From Pseudomonas fluorescens (GTDB taxonomy: Bacteria; Pseudomonadota; Gammaproteobacteria; Pseudomonadales; Pseudomonadaceae): 64,000 bases of DNA. A program made the translations under genes and the position numbers. Positions within the stretch are counted from its first letter, which is position 1, and each line of letters starts with the position of its first letter. A model generated the notes under the pieces. The model did not search any database, was not told the origin of the DNA, and saw nothing but the letters and a program-made list of their open reading frames with translations. The stretch covers positions 3,782,001 through 3,846,000 of the forward strand of contig LR782234.1 of NCBI GenBank assembly GCA_902825215.1, given 5' to 3'. This document shows positions 27,704-41,051 of the stretch, piece by piece.

Positions 27704-30112
27704 TCAGTCGCGCACCGGGCCCGGGGCCAGAACCTCGCGGGAACCGTTGGTGTTCATCGAGGTGACGACGCCGGCCATTTCCATGGCTTCGATCATTCGG
27801 GCAGCGCGGTTGTAGCCAATCTTCAGCTTGCGCTGTACTGCGGAAATCGAAGCCCGGCGGCTTTCGAGGACGAACTGTACGGCTTCGTCATACAGCGCAT
27901 CGGCTTCCGGATCATCGCCGTCGCCGCCACCGCTGCCGCCTTCAAAACCGCTGCCCGCCTCTTCGACACCGTTAAGAATGTCGTCGTTGTATTCTGGTGC
28001 GCCGCGCAGTTTCCACGCCTCGACCACACGGTGAACTTCATCGTCGGACACGAACGCGCCGTGAACCCGAATCGGCAGACTGGTGCCCGGCGGCATGTAA
28101 AGCATGTCACCGTGGCCAAGCAGTTGTTCGGCGCCACCCTGGTCGATAATGGTCCGCGAGTCGATCTTGCTCGACACCTGGAACGCCATACGGGTCGGAA
28201 TGTTGGCCTTGATCAGACCGGTGATCACGTCTACCGACGGACGCTGGGTCGCGAGGATCAAGTGAATGCCCGCGGCACGGGCCTTCTGTGCGATACGGGC
28301 GATCAGTTCTTCAACTTTCTTGCCGACGATCATCATCATGTCGGCGAATTCATCGACCACTACGACGATGGTCGGCAGTTTTTGCAGCAGCGGCGCTTCG
28401 TCGTGGATGCTCTCGCGCTTGTACAGCGGATCGCTCAACGGCTCGCCAGCGTCCTGCGCTTCCTTGACCTTGGCATTGAAGCCGGACAGGTTACGCACGC
28501 CCATCTTGGCCATCAGCTTGTAACGACGCTCCATCTCGGCAACGCTCCAGCGCAGGGCGTTGGCGGCGTCTTTCATGTCGGTCACAACCGGGCACAACAG
28601 GTGGGGGATGCCTTCATAGATCGACAGTTCAAGCATCTTCGGGTCGATCATGATCAGTTTGGCGTCTTCCGGGCCGGATTTGAACAGGATCGACAGGATC
28701 ATCGCGTTCACACCAACCGACTTACCGGAGCCGGTGGTACCGGCGACCAGCAGGTGCGGCATCTTCGCCAGGTCGGTGATGACCGGCTTGCCGCCAATAT
28801 CGTGACCGAGGGCCAGGGTAACAGGCGATTTGAAGTTGTCGTATTCAGGCGTCGACAGCACTTCGGAGAAACGCACGATCTGCCGGTCTTCGTTGGGAAT
28901 CTCGATACCGACCGTGGTCTTGCCCGGAATCACCTCGACCACCCGCACGCTGGTCACCGCCAGCGAACGCGCAAGGTCCTTGGCCAGGTTGGCGATACGG
29001 CTGACCTTGACCCCGGCTGCAGGCTGAATCTCGTAACGGGTAATCACCGGGCCGGGATGGATCGAATCCACCGCCACTTCGACACCGAACTCCTTGAGTT
29101 TGATTTCCAGCAGATGCCCGACCGCAGCCAGGGATTCCGGCGAGTAATTGAGTTGTTTCTTTTCCGCAGGATCGAGGATCGAGATCGGCGGCAATGTGCC
29201 TTCCACGGCGCTGTCGACGAACAACGGCACCTGCTTCTCTTTCTGCACGCGCTTGCTTGGCTCGGGCGCTTTGGCCGGCGCCGGGGCGATCACTGGCGGC
29301 ACCTGCTTCTCGCGATCGGACATGTGCTTGCTCAGGGCTTGCTCGCGTTCGATCAGGCGTTCTTTGACTTTGGCCTGCTCGCGCTTATCGGTGACCGTTG
29401 GCGCGACCACATCATGCACACGATCATCGACCTCTCGCAGTTGCGCGACCAGTTGCTTGCGTTCGGTGCGCGCCGCCCACCAGCGATTGAGCGCACCCTG
29501 AAACAGTTCGAACAGGTCGAGGGTGATCTTGCCGGTGATGTCCATCACCTTGAACCACGACAGATCGGTAAACACCGTCAGACCGAACAGGAACAGCGCG
29601 ATGAACAGCAACGTGCTGCCCTGAATGTTCAATGCATTCTTCGCCAGGTTGCCCAGGCTTTCGCCCAGTGCACCACCAGCGCCCGCCGGCAGGCCAGACG
29701 CGGCATGAAAATGCAGATGCGCCAGCGCCGCGCCGGACAGCACCAGAAACACCAGCCCGATCAGGCGCCAGGAGAACAGCCAGCCACTCCACTGCCACGG
29801 CTCATGGCGCTGACGGAAGATCTGATACGCCTTGATCGCCAGCAACAGCGGGAAGATGTAGGCGAAGTAACCGAGCACCATGAACAGGATGTCGGCGCTG
29901 TAGGAGCCCGCCGGGCCGCCGAAATTCTGCACGTCATCGATCTTGCTGTTGTGGCTCCAGCCCGGATCGTCCTTGCCATAGGTCAGCAAAGCCATCATCA
30001 GGAACAGGCACAAGGCACCGATGGCGATCAATGCACCTTCCTTGAGCCGGTAGTGCAATTGTTGGCGCCAGAGCGGAACGACTGTTTTGGGTGCTTCGGT
30101 GGATTTCTTCAA
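27704..30112 (-). CDS. ftsK: DNA translocase FtsK
   Basis: An approximately 802-residue septal DNA pump. The N-terminus has about four membrane helices within residues 20-200 ([21 protein letters not shown] onward), then a Lys/Pro-rich linker. The RecA-like motor has Walker [15 protein letters not shown], Walker [14 protein letters not shown], and a C-terminal winged gamma domain ([30 protein letters not shown]) that reads KOPS. No ATG is available: TTG at 30112 ([10 protein letters not shown]) fits the family best; a second TTG at 30196 would add 28 residues. This start choice rests on family memory. Confidence 0.93.
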   Translation of the reverse strand: MKKSTEAPKTVVPLWRQQLHYRLKEGALIAIGALCLFLMMALLTYGKDDPGWSHNSKIDDVQNFGGPAGSYSADILFMVLGYFAYIFPLLLAIKAYQIFRQRHEPWQWSGWLFSWRLIGLVFLVLSGAALAHLHFHAASGLPAGAGGALGESLGNLAKNALNIQGSTLLFIALFLFGLTVFTDLSWFKVMDITGKITLDLFELFQGALNRWWAARTERKQLVAQLREVDDRVHDVVAPTVTDKREQAKVKERLIEREQALSKHMSDREKQVPPVIAPAPAKAPEPSKRVQKEKQVPLFVDSAVEGTLPPISILDPAEKKQLNYSPESLAAVGHLLEIKLKEFGVEVAVDSIHPGPVITRYEIQPAAGVKVSRIANLAKDLARSLAVTSVRVVEVIPGKTTVGIEIPNEDRQIVRFSEVLSTPEYDNFKSPVTLALGHDIGGKPVITDLAKMPHLLVAGTTGSGKSVGVNAMILSILFKSGPEDAKLIMIDPKMLELSIYEGIPHLLCPVVTDMKDAANALRWSVAEMERRYKLMAKMGVRNLSGFNAKVKEAQDAGEPLSDPLYKRESIHDEAPLLQKLPTIVVVVDEFADMMMIVGKKVEELIARIAQKARAAGIHLILATQRPSVDVITGLIKANIPTRMAFQVSSKIDSRTIIDQGGAEQLLGHGDMLYMPPGTSLPIRVHGAFVSDDEVHRVVEAWKLRGAPEYNDDILNGVEEAGSGFEGGSGGGDGDDPEADALYDEAVQFVLESRRASISAVQRKLKIGYNRAARMIEAMEMAGVVTSMNTNGSREVLAPGPVRD

Positions 30113-30619
30113 AACGCTTCTTTTCCTGCGCACAAGGCGCGTCCATCTATTGAATGACGATAAAAAACTGCCCAATCCAGGCAGGTAAAAAATCAAACGA
30201 GCGCAAACGGAACTACTTTTAACATTACGCCGCGCTTTTTATAAACACAGCACATGGCCGACATTGTCCGATAACCCGCCATTGTACGGGTTTGTGCGTT
30301 CGATGCCATGCTTCAAACTCCGTGATTGAGCATAGCCAGGCACACAGAAGCTGCGACGCAATTTGAGCATGCATTTACCTTTTGTGACAAAGGCTTATGA
30401 CGGCTAGTTGATGAACGTAGCGAAGCAGCCGATATCTGCCCGGCGGCGACGCTTGCCGCGCACTGCCACGGCGTCGTTTACGACCGCGGCCGACACACCA
30501 AGTTGCAGCTCAATACTGACTACGTCGAACATCTGTGCAGGACATCGGCGCCGTTTCGCGGCAAACTCTTTCGCGGTGGCCTGCGCGCCCCGCCCTCCCC
30601 TTCTGCAAGCCTGGATGCC
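30113..30619. other. Gap between divergent ftsK and aat
   Basis: This 507-base stretch must hold the ftsK and aat promoters. The aat frame stays open upstream from about 30396 and its reading is not random-looking ([19 protein letters not shown]), but has no good start. No tRNA or convincing -35/-10 pair was seen. Confidence 0.4.
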
Positions 30620-31300
30620 ATGCTGACTTGGTTACAACGTAATTCGATGATCTTCCCGCCACTGGAAAAGGCCATGCGCGAGCCCAACGGATTGCTCGCC
30701 GCCGGTGGCGATCTGTCTGCCGATCGTCTGATCCAGGCTTATCGTCATGGCTGCTTTCCATGGTTTTCCGAAGGCCAGCCGATTCTCTGGTGGTCGCCGG
30801 ATCCACGCACCGTATTGTTTCCCGACGAACTGCACGTTTCGCGCAGCCTCGGCAAACTGCTGCGCAAGGAACGCTATCAAGTGACCTTCGATCAGGATTT
30901 CGAAGCCGTGATTCGCGCCTGCGCCGCCCCCAGGGATTACGCCGACGGCACCTGGATCACCGAGGCCATGCAGGACGCCTACATCGAACTGCATCGTCGC
31001 GGCTTTGCCCATTCGGTGGAAGTGCGCGATCAGGGCGAACTGGTCGGCGGCCTGTACGGCCTGGCGATGGGGCAGCTGTTTTTCGGTGAATCCATGTTCA
31101 GCCGCGCCGACAATGCCTCCAAATATGGCTTCGCCACACTGGTGCGCCACCTCAGAGAAGCGGGTTTTGTGCTGATCGATTGCCAGATGCCGACCGATCA
31201 TCTGCACAGCCTCGGTGCACGAGCGATTCCCCGCGAGCAATTTGCCGACTATCTGGCACGCCATCTGGATCAACCCAATCAGGCAAGCTGGGTTTGCTGA
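30620..31300 (+). CDS. aat: Leucyl/phenylalanyl-tRNA--protein transferase
   Basis: A 226-residue Aat that adds Leu or Phe to proteins with N-terminal Lys/Arg, making them ClpS substrates. Family motifs include [32 protein letters not shown], and [29 protein letters not shown] at 30620 gives the usual length; the frame continues upstream without a family match. The bpt gene follows 58 bases later. Confidence 0.95.
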   Translation: MLTWLQRNSMIFPPLEKAMREPNGLLAAGGDLSADRLIQAYRHGCFPWFSEGQPILWWSPDPRTVLFPDELHVSRSLGKLLRKERYQVTFDQDFEAVIRACAAPRDYADGTWITEAMQDAYIELHRRGFAHSVEVRDQGELVGGLYGLAMGQLFFGESMFSRADNASKYGFATLVRHLREAGFVLIDCQMPTDHLHSLGARAIPREQFADYLARHLDQPNQASWVC

Positions 31301-31358
31301 GCGACTTTTGCGCAGGTGGCTTACACTTAATCCACCAGCTTATTCCGAGGGTTGATTC

Positions 31359-32066
31359 ATGACCGAGTTGGCGCGCCTGAAGTTCTATGCCACTCAGCCC
31401 CACTCTTGCAGTTATCTGCCCGAGGAGCAGGCCACGACCCTGTTTCTCGATCCGAGCCAGCCCATGGATGTGCATGTCTACGCAGACCTGTCGGAAATGG
31501 GCTTTCGTCGCAGCGGCGATCATCTGTACCGCCCACATTGCCAGAATTGCAATGCGTGCGTACCTGCGCGCATCCCGGTGGCGCAGTTCCTGCCCAACCG
31601 CCAGCAAAAACGCATTTTCAAACGCAACGCCGATTTGCAGGTGCGTCCGGCCAAACCGCAATTCAGCGAAGAATATTTCGACCTCTACCAGCGCTACATC
31701 GAACAACGCCACGCCGACGGCGACATGTACCCGCCGAGCCGCGATCAGTTTTCGACCTTTCTGGTCCGCGACCTGCCCTTCTCGCGCTTCTACGAGTTCC
31801 GACTCGACGGACGGTTGCTGGCGGTAGCAGTGACCGATTTGCTGCCTAACGGCCTCTCGGCGGTCTACACCTTTTACGAACCGGCCGAAGAACGCCGCAG
31901 CCTGGGACGTTTCGCGATCCTCTGGCAAATCGCCGAGAGCCAGCGCCTGGGGCTTGAGGCGGTCTACCTCGGCTATTGGATCAAGAACTGCAAAAAGATG
32001 AACTACAAAACCCAATATCGCCCGATCGAACTGCTGATCAACCAGCGCTGGGTCATCCTCAACTAA
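31359..32066 (+). CDS. bpt: Aspartate/glutamate leucyltransferase (arginyltransferase-like)
   Basis: A 235-residue Bpt that transfers leucine to N-terminal Asp/Glu, a second branch of the bacterial N-degron pathway. It has the cysteine-rich [14 protein letters not shown] and [15 protein letters not shown], then [38 protein letters not shown]. Older databases call it arginyl-tRNA-protein transferase. ATG follows GAGG at 31347-31350. Confidence 0.94.
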
Positions 32067-32084
32067 AGCAAAAGCTCAAACCCC

Positions 32085-32114
32085 TTGGCGTAAACCCCAT
32101 TTTTCGGGCACAAT
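32085..32114 (+). promoter_or_regulatory. Probable infA promoter
   Basis: TTGGCG (32085-32090), 18 bases, CACAAT (32109-32114), 65 bases before the infA ATG. Confidence 0.45.
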
Positions 32115-32178
32115 GCACGCCGCTTTTGCCTGGCGCAGTTGCACCGGGCCATTCACTGGATACCGAGGGCTTTACTGC

Positions 32179-32397
32179 ATGTCGAAAGAAGACAGCTTCG
32201 AAATGGAAGGCACTGTCGTCGACACCCTGCCCAACACCATGTTTCGTGTGGAGTTGGAAAATGGGCACGTCGTAACCGCGCATATTTCCGGCAAGATGCG
32301 CAAGAACTACATTCGTATTCTTACCGGTGACAAAGTGCGCGTCGAACTGACGCCCTATGACTTGAGCAAAGGGCGCATCACCTACCGCGCTCGCTAA
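32179..32397 (+). CDS. infA: Translation initiation factor IF-1
   Basis: A 72-residue OB-fold factor that blocks the ribosomal A site during initiation. Sequence is the standard gamma-proteobacterial form ([20 protein letters not shown], then [20 protein letters not shown]). It has its own promoter and a strong terminator. Confidence 0.98.
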
Positions 32398-32410
32398 TCA
32401 AGTCAATACA

Positions 32411-32439
32411 AAACGCCCGGCTTTTAGCCGGGCGTTTTT
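32411..32439 (+). terminator. Rho-independent terminator of infA
   Basis: AACGCCCGGC pairs with GCCGGGCGTT, followed by five Ts. Confidence 0.9.
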
Positions 32440-33044
32440 GTGTCTGGGGTTTGGGTTTGGGTGCAGATCCGTTTGCTGCGGCTGCGCTTGAATTGCTCGA
32501 AGATCAAAAGCAACGTCAAAACCCCCTCACCCTAGCCCTCTCCCGGAGGGAGAGGGCACTGACCGAGGTGGCTGGAAGAGTTACGCAGACATGAAATACC
32601 GAGTCGTACGCAAAATTTGAAAAGCACAACGATCGGCTCCCTCTCCCTCGGGAGAGGGCTGGGGTGAGGGGCAGCCACACCACAAATCAAAATCCATGCG
32701 ACGCTTCTCACCACTCAATAGGCCGAGTGTCAGCTCGCCTGCTTTTGATCTTGATCCACCGGCGACATCGGAAGGCTGAGTGGAGGGATTGATCCGGGTG
32801 TGGGAGCGCAGCGACCGTCTGGCGCAGCCAGACACAGCGGAAGGAGGTGCAGCGAAGCAAACCGTAGCCGCTGCGCCCGGATCGATCCCGCAGCGAAGGA
32901 ACCCGAGCCTGCGAGGGCCGTACGTAGGAGCAAGCGTTTTTTGCTTACTTTTTTTGGCGCTTGTAAAAAAGTAAGTCGCCGTCAGGCGAAACCGCCAGAA
33001 GCAACACCCGCAGCAACGGATATACCCCCAATCCCGAGACAAAA
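32440..33044. repeat. 600-base gene-free region with repeats
   Basis: An inverted repeat brackets 32523-32673: CCCCCTCACCCTAGCCCTCT continues into CCCGGAGGGAGAGGG on the left, and CCCTCTCCCTCGGGAGAGGG followed by CTGGGGTGAGGG on the right. This is a type common in Pseudomonas intergenic DNA. The remainder (about 32795-33010) includes the complementary TTGCTTACTTTTTTTGG / AAAAAAGTAAG stretch; I recall similar tracts recurring in Pseudomonas genomes, unverified. No credible gene was found. Confidence 0.55.
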
Positions 33045-33073
33045 GAAAGGCGCCCGAAGGCGCCCTCTTAAAC
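33045..33073 (-). terminator. Rho-independent terminator of clpA
   Basis: GGCGCC CGAA GGCGCC hairpin; on the minus strand it is followed by TTTCTTTT. Confidence 0.85.
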
Positions 33074-33081
33074 CACAGCCG

Positions 33082-35352
33082 TCAGGCCATTTCCGCCGTA
33101 GTCTCGAAGTCAAACGTCAACTCACCATCCTTGATGTCGATGTGCACCACACCGCCATGCTCGGCCAGTTCGCCAAACAGAATCTCTTCCGCCAGCGGAC
33201 GCTTGATCTTGTCCTGGATCAGACGCGCCATTGGACGTGCGCCCATTGCCGAGTCGTAACCCCCCGCCGCCAGCCAACTGCGCGCCGCATCGGTCACCTC
33301 AAGCAACACGCGCTTGTCTTCCAGCTGCGCCTGAAGCTCGGTAAGGAACTTGTCCACCACGCTCTTGATGACCTCATGACTGAGGCGACCAAACTGGATA
33401 ATGGTGTCCAGACGGTTGCGGAATTCCGGCGTAAAACTCTTCTTGATCACTTCCATCGCATCGGACGAGTGGTCCTGATGGGTGAAACCGATCGAAGCGC
33501 GCGCCGCCGTTTCGGCACCGGCGTTGGTGGTCATGATCACGATTACGTTGCGGAAGTCCGCCTTGCGCCCGTTGTTGTCGGTCAGCGTGCCGTGGTCCAT
33601 GACCTGCAACAGCAGGTTGAAGACTTCCGGGTGCGCTTTCTCGATTTCATCGAGCAGCAGTACGCAATGCGGCTGTTTGGTGATCGCTTCGGTCAACAGA
33701 CCGCCCTGATCAAAGCCGACATAGCCTGGAGGCGCACCGATCAGACGCGAGACGGTGTGACGCTCCATGTACTCGGACATGTCGAAACGAACCAGCTCAA
33801 TCCCCAAGGCCTTGGCCAACTGCCGCGCGGCCTCGGTTTTACCAACACCGGTCGGCCCTGCAAACAGGAACGAACCGACCGGCTTGTCCGGCGACTTGAG
33901 CCCGGCGCGTGACAATTTGATTGCAGTCGACAGCGAATCGATCGCTGCGTCCTGACCGAACACCGTCAGCTTCAGGTCACGCTCCAGATTACGCAGCAGC
34001 TCCTTGTCGGAACTGGTGACGTGCTTCGGTGGAATCCGCGCGATTTTCGCCACGATATCTTCGACCTGCGGCACTTCGATACGCTTGACGCGCATCTCGA
34101 CCGGTTGCAGACGCTGATAGGCGCCCGCCTCGTCGATCACATCGATGGCCTTGTCCGGCATGTGCCGGTCATTGATGTAGCGCGAAGCCAGTTCGGCAGC
34201 GGCACGCAACGACTCATCGCTGTACTCGATGTTGTGGTGCTGCTCGAAACGCCCTTTCAGACCACGCAGGATACCGATGGTGTCTTCCACCGACGGCTCG
34301 ACGACATCGACCTTCTGGAAGCGACGCGCCAGGGCACGATCCTTCTCGAAGATGCCGCGGAACTCCTGGAACGTGGTCGAACCGATGCAGCGAATGTCGC
34401 CAGACGACAGCAGCGGCTTGAGCAGGTTAGAGGCATCCATAACGCCCCCGGACGCAGCGCCGGCACCAATAATGGTGTGGATCTCGTCGATGAACAGGAT
34501 CGCCTGCGGACGCTTTTTCAGTTCATTGAGCAGCGCCTTGAAACGCTTCTCGAAATCACCGCGGTACTTGGTGCCTGCCAGCAGAGCGCCAAGGTCCAGC
34601 GAGTAGACGACGCTGTTGGCCAGCAGGTCCGGCACCTGATTGTCGACAATGCGCTTGGCCAGACCTTCCGCAATCGCGGTTTTACCCACGCCTGCCTCGC
34701 CGACCAGCAGCGGATTGTTTTTGCGCCGCCGCGCGAGAATCTGCGCAACACGCTCGACTTCCGATTCGCGGCCGACCAGCGGATCGATACGACCCTGGCG
34801 CGCGAGCTCGTTGAGGTTGCTGGCATAAGCATCCAGAGGATTGCCTGAAGAAGAAGACTCACCGCCCTCGTCGTCCTGCATATCTTGTTCACCTTCAGAG
34901 TGATCGCCATGCCCCGGCACTTTGGAGATGCCGTGGGCGATGTAGTTGACGACATCAATGCGCGCAACGCTCTGCTGTTTCAGCAGGAATACGGCCTGAC
35001 TCTCTTGCTCACTGAAGATGGCGACCAGCACGTTGGCGCCAGTCACTTCGCGTTTGCCCGAGCTCTGTACGTGGAAAACAGCACGTTGCAGGACACGCTG
35101 GAAGCCCAGGGTTGGCTGGGTTTCGCGATCTTCGTCATGGACGGGGATCAACGGCGTGGTGGAGTCGATGAACTCCTGCAGGTCGTGCTTGAGTTTGTCG
35201 AGGTTCGCGCCGCAGGCACGCAAAACGGTGGCGGCAGCCTCATTGTCCAATAGGGCCAACAGGAGATGTTCGACGGTCATGAACTCATGACGCTTCGAAC
35301 GAGCCTCCTTGAAGGCTAGATTGAGGGTGACTTCGAGCTCGCGGTTTAACAT
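33082..35352 (-). CDS. clpA: ATP-dependent Clp protease ATP-binding subunit ClpA
   Basis: A 756-residue Hsp100 unfoldase. The Clp_N repeat covers about residues 1-145, AAA-1 has Walker [17 protein letters not shown], and AAA-2 has Walker [18 protein letters not shown]. The ClpP-docking loop is [33 protein letters not shown]. ClpA feeds N-degron substrates from ClpS into ClpP. Length is typical (about 756-758). clpS lies 31 bases upstream on the same strand. Confidence 0.97.
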   Translation of the reverse strand: MLNRELEVTLNLAFKEARSKRHEFMTVEHLLLALLDNEAAATVLRACGANLDKLKHDLQEFIDSTTPLIPVHDEDRETQPTLGFQRVLQRAVFHVQSSGKREVTGANVLVAIFSEQESQAVFLLKQQSVARIDVVNYIAHGISKVPGHGDHSEGEQDMQDDEGGESSSSGNPLDAYASNLNELARQGRIDPLVGRESEVERVAQILARRRKNNPLLVGEAGVGKTAIAEGLAKRIVDNQVPDLLANSVVYSLDLGALLAGTKYRGDFEKRFKALLNELKKRPQAILFIDEIHTIIGAGAASGGVMDASNLLKPLLSSGDIRCIGSTTFQEFRGIFEKDRALARRFQKVDVVEPSVEDTIGILRGLKGRFEQHHNIEYSDESLRAAAELASRYINDRHMPDKAIDVIDEAGAYQRLQPVEMRVKRIEVPQVEDIVAKIARIPPKHVTSSDKELLRNLERDLKLTVFGQDAAIDSLSTAIKLSRAGLKSPDKPVGSFLFAGPTGVGKTEAARQLAKALGIELVRFDMSEYMERHTVSRLIGAPPGYVGFDQGGLLTEAITKQPHCVLLLDEIEKAHPEVFNLLLQVMDHGTLTDNNGRKADFRNVIVIMTTNAGAETAARASIGFTHQDHSSDAMEVIKKSFTPEFRNRLDTIIQFGRLSHEVIKSVVDKFLTELQAQLEDKRVLLEVTDAARSWLAAGGYDSAMGARPMARLIQDKIKRPLAEEILFGELAEHGGVVHIDIKDGELTFDFETTAEMA

Positions 35353-35382
35353 AGCTTCACCTCATACCCAAGTGGTCGGCGA

Positions 35383-35766
35383 TTAACCGTCCTTCTCGAT
35401 TTCACAGAGTAGCGGATGCTGGCTTTCCCTGGCGTACTGGTTGACCTGCATGGCCTTTGTCTCGGCGATGTCGCGGGTAAACACTCCACATACTGCCCGC
35501 CCTTCTGTATGGACGGCCAGCATGACCTTGGTCGCCAGCTCGCGATTCAGGTTAAAAAACACCTCGAGCACTTCGACGACGAAATCCATCGGTGTGTAGT
35601 CATCATTGAACAAAACCACCTTGTACATTGGCGGCGCCTGTAATGCAGGCTTTGCTTCCTGAACAGCAACGCCTGCCGAATCGTCGTCGTGCTCCTGTGG
35701 AAGATCCTTTTGGAGAAGCGGGCGATCCTGATTGAATGTTAGTCGAATCTGGCTGATTGCATGCAT
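35383..35766 (-). CDS. clpS: ATP-dependent Clp protease adaptor ClpS
   Basis: A 127-residue adaptor. A variable N-terminal tail (about 1-45) is followed by the conserved core [30 protein letters not shown] (substrate-pocket Asn/Asp) and [25 protein letters not shown]. It delivers proteins with N-terminal Leu, Phe, Tyr or Trp to ClpA. It is divergent from cspD, as in other pseudomonads. Confidence 0.96.
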   Translation of the reverse strand: MHAISQIRLTFNQDRPLLQKDLPQEHDDDSAGVAVQEAKPALQAPPMYKVVLFNDDYTPMDFVVEVLEVFFNLNRELATKVMLAVHTEGRAVCGVFTRDIAETKAMQVNQYARESQHPLLCEIEKDG

Positions 35767-35990
35767 GGAAAGAAAGGTTCGTCAGTTGTGCAAATACAGT
35801 GGTGGGGGCGGTTGCCTGCGTTTTCAACTCCGACTGCCCGGTCACCTTGACTATCGGGAAAACGGTGTTACAACCAATAGAGCCCACAGTGGGTAAAAAA
35901 GATCCGCGGAGTCAATTCTTTTATCGAATTCGATTGCGGATGAACGGGATGATACTCCAGCGATGGAGACTGTTGCAGAGGGATTTGAGC

Positions 35991-36296
35991 ATGGTTGTCG
36001 GCAAGGTGAAATGGTTCAACAATGCCAAGGGATTCGGTTTCATCAACACCGACGCTCGTGCAGGCCGCGATGAAGATGGTAAAGACATCGATTTCTTCGT
36101 GCACTACTCCGCGATTGACATGGATGGCTACAAAACCCTCAAGGCCGGACAGGCCGTGGTTTTCACGATTGTTCAAGGCCCCAAAGGGCTGCATGCCGTA
36201 GGCATCAAACCTGTGATCGAGAAACCAGCCAGTGCCGCCGAAGGCGCTGCAATGGGCGCTGCTGCTGCGGCGGCGGCTGCCAAAGCGATGAGCTGA
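35991..36296 (+). CDS. cspD: CspD-like cold-shock-domain protein with Ala-rich tail
   Basis: A 101-residue protein. Residues 1-75 are the cold-shock domain: [16 protein letters not shown] (RNP1 KGFGFI), FFVHYSAID (RNP2-like), YKTLKAGQ and [12 protein letters not shown]. An insert ([14 protein letters not shown]) lengthens the loop between RNP1 and RNP2. The last 25 residues are low-complexity, with [14 protein letters not shown]. CspD in E. coli binds single-stranded DNA and inhibits replication; calling this CspD rests mainly on its position next to clpS. ATG 35991 follows GAGGG. Confidence 0.8.
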   Translation: MVVGKVKWFNNAKGFGFINTDARAGRDEDGKDIDFFVHYSAIDMDGYKTLKAGQAVVFTIVQGPKGLHAVGIKPVIEKPASAAEGAAMGAAAAAAAAKAMS

Positions 36297-36326
36297 CCGA
36301 CTCTCTGTAATACTCTCGATAATAAA

Positions 36327-36362
36327 AAACCGCCTGACCCTTGGATGAGTCAGGCGGTTTTT
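36327..36362. terminator. Bidirectional terminator between cspD and icd
   Basis: An inverted repeat with AAACCGCCTGAC/GTCAGGCGGTTT arms and T runs on both strands. Confidence 0.88.
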
Positions 36363-36375
36363 GTGTATCCGCGTT

Positions 36376-37632
36376 TTACATATGCGAAATCAACGCATCC
36401 CCAAAGCCCGAAGACGAAACCAGCTTGGCCCCCTCCATCAAGCGCTCAAAGTCATACGTCACAGTCTTCGCCCCGATCGCACCGTTGGTGCCCTTGATGA
36501 TCAGATCGGCCGCTTCGGTCCAGCCCATGTGTCGCAGCATCATCTCTGCCGAAAGAATCAGCGAGCCCGGGTTGACCTGATCCTTGCCGGCGTACTTCGG
36601 CGCGGTACCGTGGGTCGCCTCGAACATTGCCACGGTGTCGGACAGGTTGGCGCCCGGCGCAATACCGATACCGCCCACTTCTGCCGCCAGGGCGTCGGAC
36701 AAGTAGTCGCCGTTGAGGTTAAGGGTCGCGATCACATCGTATTCGGCCGGACGCAGCAGGATCTGCTGAAGCATGGCGTCGGCAATGGCGTCCTTGACCA
36801 CCACGTTCTTGCCGGTTTTCGGGTTCTTGAACTGCATCCACGGACCGCCGTCGAGCAGGGTCGCGCCGAATTCTTCCGCCGCCACCTCGTAGGCCCATTC
36901 CTTGAAGGCACCTTCGGTGAACTTCATGATGTTGCCTTTGTGCACGATGGTCAGCGAATCGCGATCGTTATCGACCACATACTGCAGAGCCTTGCGCGCC
37001 AGACGCTTGGTGCCTTCACGAGAAACCGGCTTGACGCCGATGCCGCAGTTTTCGTCGAAACGGATCTTGGTGACGCCCATTTCTTCTTTAAGGAATTTGA
37101 TCACCTTGGTGGCTTCCGGCGAACCGGCCTTCCACTCGATGCCTGCGTAGATGTCTTCGGAGTTCTCGCGGAAGATGGTCATGTCGACGTCGCCAGGCTT
37201 TTTCACCGGGCTAGGCACGCCTTCGAACCAGCGCACCGGGCGCAGGCAGACGTAGAGGTCGAGTTGCTGACGCAGGGCCACGTTCAGCGAGCGGATGCCG
37301 CCACCGACCGGGGTGGTCAGCGGGCCCTTGATGGAAACGACATAATCCTTGACCGCGTCGAGGGTTTCCTGCGGCAGCCAGGTGTCCTGATCATAAACCT
37401 GGGTGGCTTTTTCCCCGGCGTAGACTTCCATCCAGGAAATCTTGCGCTTGCCGCCGTAGGCCTTTTCAACAGCAGCATCGACAACCTTGATCATCACCGG
37501 ACTGATGTCGACACCAATGCCGTCACCTTCGATGAAGGGGATGACCGGGTTATCAGGAACATTGAGAGAATGGTCTGCATTGACGGTGATTTTGTCGCCG
37601 ACGGCTGGAACCTGAATCTTCTTGTAACCCAT
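36376..37632 (-). CDS. icd: Homodimeric NADP-dependent isocitrate dehydrogenase
   Basis: A 418-residue TCA-cycle enzyme, isocitrate to 2-oxoglutarate. It shows [19 protein letters not shown] near the N-terminus and [13 protein letters not shown], whose Ser is the AceK phosphorylation site in E. coli. NADP contacts lie in [17 protein letters not shown] 37632 has GGAG six bases upstream; earlier in-frame starts lack this. It is divergent from the unrelated monomeric IDH at 38114. Confidence 0.96.
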   Translation of the reverse strand: MGYKKIQVPAVGDKITVNADHSLNVPDNPVIPFIEGDGIGVDISPVMIKVVDAAVEKAYGGKRKISWMEVYAGEKATQVYDQDTWLPQETLDAVKDYVVSIKGPLTTPVGGGIRSLNVALRQQLDLYVCLRPVRWFEGVPSPVKKPGDVDMTIFRENSEDIYAGIEWKAGSPEATKVIKFLKEEMGVTKIRFDENCGIGVKPVSREGTKRLARKALQYVVDNDRDSLTIVHKGNIMKFTEGAFKEWAYEVAAEEFGATLLDGGPWMQFKNPKTGKNVVVKDAIADAMLQQILLRPAEYDVIATLNLNGDYLSDALAAEVGGIGIAPGANLSDTVAMFEATHGTAPKYAGKDQVNPGSLILSAEMMLRHMGWTEAADLIIKGTNGAIGAKTVTYDFERLMEGAKLVSSSGFGDALISHM

Positions 37633-40339
<2,707 letters not shown>

Positions 40340-40358
40340 GGTTGTAGTGCGGTAAACG

Positions 40359-40382
40359 AACCCCGGCCCTGTGCCGGGGTTT
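40359..40382 (+). terminator. Terminator of idh
   Basis: AACCCCGGC/GCCGGGGTT hairpin with a short T run. Confidence 0.75.
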
Positions 40383-40414
40383 GTGTTTCCGGGTTTTATG
40401 ATCACCACAAAACC

Positions 40415-40507
40415 CTGTGGGAGCTGGCTTGCCAGCGATAGCGGTGGATCAGTCACCTTCAATGCTGAATGATAGGCCGCCATCGCTGGCAAGCCAGCTC
40501 CCACAGG
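40415..40507. repeat. REPIN, CTGGCAAGCCAG class
   Basis: Inverted arms TGTGGGAGCTGGCTTGCCAG and its complement, 93 bases overall. Confidence 0.87.
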
Positions 40508-40545
40508 GATCGGGTTCCAATATTCAAAAACGAGGACGACACCGT

Positions 40546-40992
40546 ATGGAATGGCTCCCCCACATCACCGTCGCGACCATCGTCGAGGACAATGGTCGCT
40601 TCCTGATGGTCGAAGAGCACAAGGCCGGGCGCAACGTGCTCAACCAGCCCGCCGGGCATCTCGACCCGGATGAAACGCTGATCGAAGCCGCCGTGCGCGA
40701 AACCCTCGAAGAAACCGGCTGGGATGTCGAGCCCACCGGTGTCATCGGTATTTACCTGTACACCGCGCCGAGCAACGGCGTGACTTACCAGCGTGTGTGC
40801 TTCAGCGCCAAAGCCGTCAAACACCACCCGGACTATCAGCTCGACGACGGCATCCTCGGCGCCAAGTGGCTGAGCCGCGACGAGTTATTGGCCCAGCGGG
40901 ACAACTGGCGCAGCGAGTTGATCATGCGCTGCATCGACGATTATCTGGCCGGTCATCACTTCAGCCTCGAACTGATCCGCCCTTCCCTTTAG
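40546..40992 (+). CDS. nudJ: Nudix hydrolase NudJ (HMP-PP/ thiamine-related phosphatase family)
   Basis: A 148-residue Nudix protein that matches NudJ by sequence and position before mnmA. It has HITVATIVEDNGRFLMVEE, the Nudix box GHLDPDETLIEAAVRETLEETGW and YLYTAPSNGVTYQRVCFSAKAV. In E. coli NudJ acts on HMP-PP and nucleoside phosphates. ATG 40546 follows GAGGA. The mnmA gene begins 59 bases later. Confidence 0.9.
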   Translation: MEWLPHITVATIVEDNGRFLMVEEHKAGRNVLNQPAGHLDPDETLIEAAVRETLEETGWDVEPTGVIGIYLYTAPSNGVTYQRVCFSAKAVKHHPDYQLDDGILGAKWLSRDELLAQRDNWRSELIMRCIDDYLAGHHFSLELIRPSL

Positions 40993-41051
40993 CCTTGCGG
41001 CCGCGAGCCTGCTAGAATCGCGCCCTTTTCCAAGACACTCATTGAATCCCT

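Noticed and set aside
27131..30157. A 1,008-codon open frame on the plus strand
   Set aside because: It is fully antisense to ftsK and lolA, has the His/Arg/Gln-rich composition of a shadow frame in high-GC DNA, and no recognisable motif.
32440..33044. A tRNA gene near infA
   Set aside because: No cloverleaf or T-loop signature (GTTCRANNC with pairing arms) was found by eye.
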